Below the pieces are notes generated by a model. It worked only from the letters and a program-made list of their open reading frames with translations, had not been told where the DNA came from and made no database searches. The position numbers were made by a program, and so were the translations under genes. From the NCBI GenBank assembly GCA_026182355.1, contig JAPFBL010000070.1:531501-595500 (forward strand): a stretch of 64,000 nucleotides of DNA. Reading direction: 5' to 3'. Positions 14,862-26,876 of this stretch are shown here, piece by piece; the stretch's first letter is position 1; every line of letters begins with the position of its first letter. The DNA comes from Hermatobates lingyangjiaoensis. Lineage: Eukaryota; Arthropoda; Insecta; Hemiptera; Hermatobatidae.

Positions 14862-15222
14862 TGAGAGAGAGTTGTGTGTGTGTATGTATGTGTTTGTCTG
14901 TGGGAGAAAGAGAGAGAAAGAGAGAGATAGAGAGAGAGAGAGAGAGAGTAGATAGGTATTCATCGATAACAAGACTTCACAGTAAACACGTGAAATAACA
15001 ATCAATAATCAAACCAAAATAAGAAATGGAAAAAAAGACTAAGATCTTTCAACCGTAACAAGCGATCTTCGTCGAAGTCAAAAACCCAACTAAGTTTTGT
15101 TTGAAAGATCAAACTTGTTACGGTTGAAAGGTTGTAGTCTTGTTTTACCATTTCTTATTTTGGTTTGATCATTGATTGTTATTTCACTTGTTTACTATGA
15201 AGTCTTGTTTTATATATATACC

Positions 15223-15267
<45 letters not shown>

Positions 15268-15501
15268 ATGATCAAACCACAATAAGAAATGGGAAAACAA
15301 GACCAAGATCTTTCAACCGTACCAAGCGGTCTTCCTCAATGATCAAACCACAATAAGAAATGGGAAAACAAGACCAAGATCTTTCAACCGTACCAAGCGG
15401 TCTTCCGCTTGGTACGTTTGAAAGATCTTGGTCTTGTTTTCCCATTTCTTATTGTGGTTTGATCATTGATTGTTGTTTCACGTGTTTATGTGAAATTTTT
15501 T

Positions 15502-15533
<32 letters not shown>

Positions 15534-18500
15534 ATATTGATATGTTTCTCTTGTTCAGTAGTTATGATTTTCTAGGTTTGTGTTAAGTTGTAATACGACA
15601 TGTCCGTTTAAACTAAACTTTTCTGTCTAAAGTTTGTATTAAGACCTACTTATTTTAAACCTTTAAATACAGTAGTTCATAATTTGTCATGTTTAAAACC
15701 TCATTTTGGTGTAGGTTGACTTGTATATCTAAAATTATAATATTTTATTTGTTGTCATTTTGCGTCTGGTGACTTATATTCGTATAAGATGTATGATGTG
15801 TTATAGTCCTTCTGATTGTATGTATGTCTGTGAAAAAGGCTTTAAAACTAACCACACAGTCGTCTTAGAAAATCATATATGGTCCTGGATAATTAAATTT
15901 GTCTGAAATATTTTATGAAAGAGTAGCAGCAAATCTGCAGACTCTCTCTTATATCACAAACCGTACCTCGAGTGTACTCTCCCTCAATCTTTCTCTCGCT
16001 CCCTCCGTTTGAGAGAAAACCCTATAGTATTTTTGGACGTAAGTATGAGGTTAAAGAAATATGTTTCGAATATGTTGGTGAAAAAAAAAGTTATATAGTT
16101 CTTATAATCTTCCTAAACTGAATTATTTGTTAAAACTGAAAAAAATACTAAAACGTTACCAATCCATTGAGTCTGACTTTCAGTGACTGGTATTTCTGAG
16201 TTAGGAGCCTCAAGCTGAGGAATGATGATGGCTGAAAATCCGACGACTAGTCCAACAGGCAGATGAAAGGAGGCAGCTGACAGACAGGCCAGGATCTGAA
16301 AGGGGACCAAGTGCTGTCAGAGTGCTGACAATCAGTCAAAACAGTTTGCAGCAACACTCTAACCAGCATGCTCTTTTGCTATCTAATGCTGCATGCAGCA
16401 GGACGACTTATCTTGAATTATGTTTTTGAAACTAAATTAAAAACAAAATTATTGAGTGGTTCATATTTAACTTTACTGTAGGTAAACCAATTTTGGAAAG
16501 TAATAAACAACCAGTATAATTAATTCATTTAGTTTAATGCCATCAAATCTGGATTTTTATTAGAACTGGTGAGCGCTTGGAAGGTGATACTTCAGAATGC
16601 CAGTGATTCAATAATGAAAACGATAAATTAACGTTAACACCAAATTAACATAATTAAGCAAACTGTCAACCATAAAACTAGACATTTCTTAAACATTCAC
16701 TAAGATAATATCAGTGAAATCACAAGACGTTAAAAGATCCATCAGTTACGGTGCAACAAAAAAAATATGCAATACTGTATAAACTTACTTTTAGAAAATT
16801 AAATTAAAGTCAATATAAGTTGTAATTTTAAGGTTCTAGTTTTTTTAAGGTTCTAGTGTTGCAGGTTTACGAAATGCCGAATAATCCTGTGCCCAATTTA
16901 AATACAGAACTGGTTGGAATGATGGAAAGAAAAATAAAGTCTTCACACGAAAAAAGGCAACAAAAAAATTCATTTGTGTGAAGCCTTGTCTTTTATTTAT
17001 TTCATTCTAATCATGAGTGAACACGTTACCATACAAAGGATTGCATAACGCTCGAGTTGAATGGTTTAAATAAATATTCTTTCATCAGTAATGCAGGATT
17101 ATTCTTTGAAATCAACAATATTTTGTATAATGAAACAAAAAGTTCGGTGATAACAAGTTAGAAAATAATAGGATTTAATATATAATCTACCTGTCACAGT
17201 TGATCTACAAGTATATAGGTTAAAATTACAAAATATCTATAAAACTATAATTCAAGGTTTTCTTACCTCGAATACAACAGTTATCTATAGTTTTTTTGCA
17301 AAAGAAAAATACGAAGCCCTGAAGATGTCTACAAACATAGACGAAGTGTTAGTTTAAATCTGTTTTACTCTTTCACGCCAGACTAAACCTCAATAAAGAA
17401 AGGAAAATAGTGTCTAAAAATACATAAATGAAGTATATGATCTAAATTTCTGAACAAGTTTAATTTAAGTTTATTTAAATTTAGTTAATTAACCATTTAA
17501 TAATTAATAATCCGGAATAAGGATTTAATAATTTTCATTTTATTGAAATAAATTTACTTTAATTGTACTCCTTTATGCAAAAAAATGTTTAATTTTGTTT
17601 GATTTACAAAAAATTTGTAACTTTGACATTTAATTTAAATAGTAACTTGAAATTTAATATAATTTTAATAAGTAATTCAAAATATTTCAAAAAAAATGTT
17701 TTTTAATTTTTGAAATAATTTTCCTATTAATAAGAGCGGGATATTTAGAATTAAAAAATAAATTTGTTAATTAATGTATATATTAACCCTTATCAATGTA
17801 TTGGCCTAAGAAATGTATGTGTTAAGGGTTAAAGCATATATTGCTCTTATAATCTCTTTTTTTTTTTAAATAATAAAAGTGATTTGACATCAGTAATATT
17901 TACTTCATGACAGGAGTCTGTATATAAACACCGAAGTAAATAGACGAGTATACACCTAAATGAGTACGAGTACGAGTAGATCGCTAAACTGGAACCGAAT
18001 ATTCCCATTAATGTGTATTAAATAAAAGAGTACAGTGTGAGAGGAACGTGAATTATTTTCTTCAACTGTAAGCTTTGTTATCACTGATTGTTATTAAATT
18101 CAATAATCAAAATGAAATATATATATTTATTTATAAAAAAAAACTTTTTTAAAGTGTAATTTTTGTTTAAATAGTTTAAGAAAAAATATGTGTTATTGTT
18201 TTTTTTCTCAATCAGCTCCACTTTGTAGTAAGAGGTCCAGAGAGGTCTCTAATCAATCCTACCTGCTCTAGGATGGGACCGAGTGGAATCTCCCCTCGTC
18301 GATTGTGGGTAAAGGGAATTTTCCCTTCGCTACCTGCAAAACAGCTGGTTGACCCTTAACACATTTAAGAAAGAAAAGAAAAAAATCAGAGACTATTTCC
18401 TAAGAATCATATGAAAGTTTTCGTAAATGAAGAATTGATTCATGGAACAGAATCATCGTGATGAATTCAAATTGTTTCGTTGAAGGGTCAAACAAAAATA

Positions 18501-20605
18501 ATCCAAGTATCTGACATGTATGAATAAACAGGTATAAAATAGAGTGTGTGATTATGAAGGAGCACTGATTATATCAACTAAATGCCATATTGTTCTGAGA
18601 CACAAGTAAAATGAGTACCGATCGAAAAAAACTTTGATGCGGAACTAACCTAAGTAGTTTGAGTTCTGTTTTATATAACCTCTTAGTCCTTGGTACCTAA
18701 ACTTTGTCATTTATTTAAAATTATTTTATTAATTGTCTTATATTACTACTTGTCCAATCTAAATCTTAGGTCAGATGCTGTTGAATATTGGCGCAGTCCG
18801 AAATCGGTCGAGCATCACATCACCAGCTAATACGAGCACCACATGTAACATGTACCGGCTAATACGAGCACCACATCTAACATGTACCGGCTAACAAGAG
18901 CACCACATGTAACATGTACCAGCTAATATGAGCACCACATGTAACATGTACCGGCTAATACGAGCATCACATGTAACATGTACCAGCCAAGACGAGTACT
19001 ACATGTTACATGTACCGGCTAATACGAGCACCACTGTAACATGTTCCAGCTAATATGAGCACCACATGTAACATGTACCGGCTAATACGAGCACCACATC
19101 TAACATGTACCGGCTAACAAGAGCACCACATGTAACATGTACCAGGCAAGACGAGTACTACATGTTACATGTACCAGCTAATACGAGCACCACATCTAAC
19201 ATGTACCGGCTAACAAGAGCACCACATATAACATGTACCAGGCAAGACGAGTACTACATGTTACATGTACCGGCTAATACGAGCACCACATGTAACATGT
19301 ACCGGCTAATACGAGCACCATATGTAACATGTGCCGGCTAATACGAGCATCACATGTAACATGTACCAGGCAAGACGAGTACTACATGTTACATGTGCCG
19401 GCTAATACGAGCACCACATATAACATGTACCGGCTAATACGAGCACCACATGTAACATGTACCGGCTAATACGAGCACCACTGTAACATGTACCAGGCAA
19501 GACGAGCACCACATATTACATGTACCAGGTAAGACGAAAACCACAGGCAATGCACGAGGTAAGAACAGAACTATAAGAAGGCATAACATTAATTAATTAA
19601 TATTTAATAATAAATTATTGTATATACGCTCTCAAACATAATTGTCATCTTGATGTCCAAACTGAAATAATTATAAATAAATACATTAAATTTGTATGTA
19701 AAAATGACGATTTATTTTTTTTACAATATATTACTAATTATTTCAACTGAAGGGGTTTTCCCAGAACGCCATAGCAGCTAGCACTGATATGCTAAACACT
19801 TAGATGAAAAGATAAACGACTAATTACTAAAAAAATTAATTATTCCTGACGTAAGAAGGAATCACTTAGTGTCTCTCTGCAACCCAACATTAAATTGGAC
19901 TATAATGTAGTAAATAAGGAAATAGACATCAGTTCATTAAGGAGCTGATACATGCTACCAATATTAACAATATACTCAATGACTTGTCGGAACAAACAAA
20001 TGATGAATTGTGAATTTTTTGTTAATTGAATTGTAAACCAGTTAATATGAAATTCTATTTTTTTTTGTAAAGCAATAAAACCAATTATTTATAAATTATA
20101 TATATTCTTTTCTTTCTGATATCATCCCACTTTATAGGGATACGTTATCTCCGTTTGATTATAATTAATAGTTTCTCCTCCGTATTAAATATGATTGAAA
20201 TAATTAAATTTAAGTATTTTATGAGCATGGATTTCTTATATAACTCCTATGTAAAATATTACGTAATTGTAGAAGTTATCACACAGATTAAACTGGATGA
20301 TGTTGCTAGTGTTTAGTGAATATTATTAACAATCAGTCATCAATTGTTGTGATAAATGCTACGACTCTTTCTTATGTAATAACGATTGTAATAATAAAAA
20401 TTATTAATATTTAGAAGTATAGAGTATGTTCTTATTTCATTTGTGCGAAGACATTTGTTTATCCATTTTACTTCAGAATACATGTATGTGTATACGTGTG
20501 TGTCCTCATTAGGTTACAGAAATTTTAATAAAGAAATGTAGATTTCAAACACCCACTTGGGGCATAAATTATTTGAATAAGTTCATAGTACGTGAAAATA
20601 AATAG

Positions 20606-20693
<88 letters not shown>

Positions 20694-22422
20694 AATAGAA
20701 AGTATTTGTATGTGTGTGTGTACATTTTGTAACTCCGCACTTGAGAAGCGAAGGTTGGAGACCAACTAACAGTCCAATTTCGCTTCACGTGCCTATTTCT
20801 TATCTCCTGATGACGGTTAAACTGAAAACTAAAGACTGTAAGTGTGTTTTTCTATTTACTCTGTACTTTCTCCGAAATGTTTCTTCTCCTTTATGGATCT
20901 GTTTCTCGATGATAATATATATAAACATTAACAGAACATAGAATGGGAAAAACTAATTTCTAAGATTGACAATTTCGAAGAACAGTAGGTCATCAGTAGG
21001 AACACATTAGGACGGAAAATGATACAGAAGAGATGTATTTGGATTGGTTTATTAAAGTAGAGTTAAAGATGAAAGGGCTCTCTGAAAACCAGTTACTAAC
21101 ATTAACATTAAAAAAGATTTAATATAACAGACTGAAAATGTCACTCCTTCATCGTCTCGCGAATGAGTACCGTTTAAAATATCGACCATAGAAAGTTCTT
21201 TTTGTTCTGTTTTGATTAATTATCAGTTTATAGTTCGAAGAGACAACTGTTTTGTATGAATAGAATAAATACGGAAATAAATTATGGCAATCCAAAAACA
21301 CCTTCCGATACAACACTCTTCTTATGACCATCGATGTCGAAGTGTCATAATGAGTTTTTGTTTTTTGTATTTGTCCAATCCTTAGGTGTTATATATATAT
21401 AAAGAATTCACATAAACACGTGAAATAGCAATCAATGATCAAAGCACAGTATGAAATGGGAGAACAAGACTAAGATCTTGTTATCAGTCTTGACTTGACT
21501 GAGTTATCAGTCAATTCAGTTGGGTTTTTGGCTCTGACAAACACCGCTTGTTACGGTTGAAAGATCATAGTCTTGTTTTTATTTCATATTGTGGTTGATC
21601 ATTCATTCTTATTTCACGTGTTTTTGTAAAATTATATATATATATATATATATTAGTAAGGTTGGTTGCAATCCTTCTTGCAAACATGTTTCTAAAAATT
21701 TTATGCTGATTTCATGCTTGTTACCTTTTTTAGAGAATTTCTCTAATGTCCTACAGGGTCGAGAAATAAAAAAATCAACTGGCCCAATCTTTTCCTTTCA
21801 TATATACACATTTTGACACTATTTATATCTAACACTATTTAATAACTAATTAAATATTATTTTCAATAAAACAACGACATGTTTCGTTGATGTCATCAAC
21901 GACATAGCCTGATGATGGTCTCCGAGACCGAAACATTTATTGAAACCGAGTCGTTGTTTTATTGAAAATAATATTTAGTTAGTTATTAAATAGTGTTAGA
22001 TATAAATAGTGTCAGAATGTGTGTATATGAAAGGAAAAGTTTGGGCCAGTTGATGTTTTTATACCCCGAACAACTGAGAAGTAGGACATTAGAAAAACTC
22101 TCTAAAAAGGTAACTAAGCATGAAATTGGCATAAAATGTTTAGTAACATATATATATGTTTTACGATTAATCACAAACACAGAACTAAGGGACAAACACA
22201 CTTACTGTCTCTAATTTTCGGTTGAACCGTCATCAGGAGAATTGAGAAAGGGACGGTTGGGTCTCCAACCGTCGCTTCACAAGTACGCTTGGTGTCCCTT
22301 TCTCAACTCTCCTGATGACAGTTCAACCGAAAATTAGAGACAGTAAGTGTGTTTGTTCCTTAGTTCTGTGTTTGTGATTAATCGTGAAACGTATGTTGTC
22401 CTTTTGGATCGTTTTCCTTTTT

Positions 22423-22488
<66 letters not shown>

Positions 22489-25400
22489 ACAATTAAAAGA
22501 AACGGTCCAGCGGACTTTTTTAAAATAAAATAAATTCAAAACGAAGGAAACACACAGAAAGACACAGACATAACTCACATCGATATTTCGACCATCGTCG
22601 TCATCAGGAGGTGCGAAGAGCGAAGAGTCCCGCAGGGCGGTACTCTGAGTACCATTTTTAAAGTATCATTTTTAAAGAAAATTAATTGCTCAAAAAGAGT
22701 ATTTGTGATTGTGACAAAAATTGAATTAAAACATAATAAAGATTGCACTAGTATAATATGAAATATTCCAATTTATGAGATAACTAGTTATCTTAGTAGT
22801 AGAGGATAATGATTGAGAACACCAAGGAAAAGAGAAGGGAACCGAAAGAATATAAAATATAAACACAAGAATTCACTTGAAACTTAGGCGATAACATCTA
22901 ACATAAGATAGCTAAATTGGAGATAAAAAAATTTAGCTACAGTGACATAGTTTTAATTTGAATGCATGTTATTAATGATAAAAGTGAAGTCTTTCTATTT
23001 ATATAGCATGTTTATATGTTCTTCAAGATGAATGCAACAATATGTGCCATTCATCTTTGTGACTATTCTGAGGATGCAAATTGAAACAAAGTACATAAAA
23101 TTTAAATTTACTAAGCGTACAAGACTTCTATAAACATACCAAAATAAATGACACTACAGGACAGAATCAATCCTTTTCATTTATAATTCTATTTTAAAAA
23201 AAATGAAGACAAAACTCCAACAGTTAATATAATCGTGTTTTACTGTTAGGAATCTTAATTCGCAAAAGCGAATTTGATTAAGTTTTCTTGAATGAAAATA
23301 TTCAATGTGTGACTGAAAAGCACTGCTGATCACATTATTCTGTTCAGCAGCTAAGGTCTTTCACTTAAGTCTCAGAAAATCATAGAATACGGTGAACAAA
23401 TTACCAAATACATCAATAAAAACAAAACCAAATTATTACTTGTGCAATCTGTTATAGTGTGGTATTTACTCATGATGGGGAATTTTCAAAAAAATTACGT
23501 CTCCAGACAAAATAGTTTTTTGTCAAAACTAACGACGTGTTTCAAACACTTAGTGTTCTTCTTCAGATTTATATTTGCACTGTTGAGGGTGTTATCGCAC
23601 CTTGGATCTAGTAAGGACTCAATATCCTTAAAAGTGAATCCTTTTTGAATACTTCCTTGGTCCCTGATGCAATAACACCCTCAACAGTGCAGATGTAAAC
23701 CTGAAAAAGAACACTAAGTGTTCGAAACGCGTTGTTAGTTTTGATATAAAGCAGTTTCGTTTGGAAATATAAATTTTAAAATTCCCTTCCACAACCAAAA
23801 AAAATTATTAACACAAATGATAATATTAAATTATTATTATTATTATTACAAACAATCGAAGCTTATTAAAAACAAGTTTAAAATGAAAAATAACAAAAAT
23901 AAATCGCATCGAAAAAAAAACCTTTTCAAATTCTAATATTTCAAAACAAATAACGAGCTGTTTACAAGAATTTTATAAAATCTTACTGCTTTAATAAATA
24001 GCCTAAGGGGAATAGTTTGAGCTCATACTTGAATAAATAAATGATAAAAGAGTACCCTTTCTTTTTCTCTCATTTAAAATAAATACAACAAAGCAATAAA
24101 AGAAAAGTTTAATCTTACCATTTTTGTGCAGTGATTTTCTAGAAATAATTGTATGTAATCTTATTGTTTGATTTAACATATATTACTTCATTTATGTGTA
24201 ATAAATAAGAACAGAACCAAAATGGTGTGAAATGACAGGAGCACTGAAGGACTTTACAGAAGGATATCTTATGGAGTGACTGGAAAGAAAATATGGAAAA
24301 ATAAATGGGGAGGGGGAGACCTTGACGGAGGTCTTCACCCCATCGCAGTATTAATTAAACTCTGCAATTACATTTAATAAACTTCATTATGTAATATTTC
24401 TTTAATTAATCCAATATTTCCTTTGTATGGGTCAGCTGTTAGTTCCCATACGTAATTCCTTGGATAATATATTAGACGTTACGGTAGAGAACTTCATATT
24501 TGTTTTTAGTAATTAACATAATTTTAAAGGTAGGTTCGGTTAGGTTGCAATGGCTGTCTCACAAGAAACACACATAGGCCGAGCATTGGCCCTTTGTTAT
24601 ATCATACAATGTAGATTGATTCTACAGTGGGAGTCTTTAATTTTGCCTAACTCAAGTGTATTTAGGGCAGGAATCCTTAACGGATACCTGACATAATATA
24701 GGCCCGAGATCAAGGGCTTAACGTCTTTTCTGAGACGTAGAAAACATACTCAGATTTATCCAGAAGTAAGCACGTTTCCACTGGGCTAACCTGGCCTCCT
24801 AAGAGAAGTAGGTTAGTGATTAAAATATATTTCAACAAAAAAGTATTTAAATTTACAACAAGTAACCAAATTATCAGAAATAAGGAACAGTTCATTTAAT
24901 TAATTGAATTGTATCAACATAATTACTTGTTCGCTACTATGAAAATCAAATTAGCAGATATTGCTGAGCACAACTGGAATACGCTTAGAAGGCAGGATGC
25001 TTCTGAAGGACTGTAATTTAATAATGAAAAGAAAGAGGTAACACTGGCATCGATATAAATCATAAGATCACACAAGGAACAATAACTGAACTAAATAAAA
25101 TCAGGGAAATAGAACTCATAGAAGAAAATATAAATATTCACCGACTCACTTGTGTCTACAAAAAACTCGTTTAGATTATGCCAATCAGTGATTGGTTTTA
25201 CGTTGTCTGTCTTATACTCAAGCTCCGCATCAGCTGACATAAAGCTTCCGTCACCAACTCTAACTACATCGAGGCCCATAAGAACGACCTTTTCTTCAAT
25301 CAGTCAGTTACAGATTGTACGGCATGTGCAATTCTATTATTGAAAATAAAATTACCACCCTTCCTGTAACCGAGAAAGCCCGTGTCTGACTGCTCAATGC

Positions 25401-26376
25401 GCCTGGTGTACCTGGATAATAATAATTATTATGTAATTTATGAAATATATTTTAGCTTAACTAATTTCATAAATATTTCTTTACATATTTTAATTTTTCA
25501 ATTTTTTTTATAAATTTTATCTGATGCTTATTTTTATAATTAAATTTATTAATTTTTGTGTTCCCCTCTTTTGGTCATGTCTACAAAGACATTGATATGA
25601 TTCTTCATATACATTTTTTAAATATCTTTATTTACTCTTTCTATTTATTTATTTTATTATAATACATGCTGCACTTGCAGTTCCGTCAGCTTCTTCATTT
25701 GGTTACTCGATTGTCCATATCTACTCTTTTACTCCTCGCTGCATTATCCTTAGAGCCTCACATCTGGTTGCTCGGGGTGCGCAGTGCACCTGGACTTAAC
25801 CTTAAAAGATAATTTTTTTTTTTATGTATTTATTTTCCAGTATTCTTTATTCTCTAGTACTTATTTCTTTTTTCCTCTTTCGTATATCTTGTGTATATCT
25901 ATTTTGTCTTCTTCACTTACCACTAGTTTGTTTAATCCTATTTTATTTTTCTAAATTCTTATTCTTAACTAGTTTCCCATACTTACCCTTTTATTCAGTC
26001 TCTAACTTTTATTTACTAAAACAACCAATGCAAGTTTTTTGTATTGTATTTATTTTTATTTTTTATTTATTTTTTTCTTCTTTTCTCTATCATTATTTTT
26101 GTTTTTTTATAGTTTGTTTTTATCTTATATTGCTTATAATTTTTCACCTATTTATAGTGTTACCCAACCAGTACTGCTTATCTGAATTTCTGTTTATATC
26201 TTCTCCTAATTTTATACTTTAAGACCGGGTACGGTTGACAGCACTGGCGGTTCCGGGTTAACTACTTGCCGTTGCGTCTACAACGTGCTTGGTCTCCCAT
26301 TCTCTTTTCTCCTGAAGACGGATTACCCGAAAATTTGAGTCTGTAAGTGTGTTGCTCTTTGTTAATCTCGAACTCG

Positions 26377-26408
<32 letters not shown>

Positions 26409-26813
26409 TATCACTTAATAAAACGAAACATGATCCAAACTGGACACAATACGAGTTCGAAATTCAAGAAGAGTAACACACAGACTAACGAAACACACTT
26501 ACAGACTCAAATTTTCGGGTAATCCGTCTCCCTTTCTCTTTTCACCTGAAGACGGATTACCCGAAAAATTTGAGTCTCTAAGTGTGTTTCCTTACTCTGT
26601 GTGTTACCCTTCTTGAATTTTGAACTCGTATATATATATATGACCAAACCACAATAACAAATGGGTTATTATTGAAAGACTAAGATCTTTTAACCGTAAC
26701 AGGCAGTGTTCGTCAGAGTCAAACACCCAACACTCTGGCGAAGATCGATTGTTACGGTTGAAATATCTTTGAAAGTTTAATTTGAACCTGAAGAACTGAC
26801 CGAGTCCTGATAA

Positions 26814-26876
<63 letters not shown>

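Noticed and set aside
14548..15005. Ser/Leu-repeat frames in (GA)n
   Set aside because: Products of dinucleotide repeats without other support; the same applies to the 20525-20788 frames.
15267..15502. A microRNA-like hairpin
   Set aside because: The arms are long and belong to a dispersed PLE-derived inverted repeat with many copies; no precursor-specific feature.
18820..19545. CRISPR-like appearance of the 32-bp repeats
   Set aside because: Units are head-to-tail without spacers, and the genome is eukaryotic; it is a minisatellite.
25824..26222. 132-codon plus-strand frame, hydrophobic (Phe/Leu/Tyr/Ser-rich)
   Set aside because: It arises from T-rich DNA, has no conserved motif, Kozak context or splice sites, and composition alone explains it.
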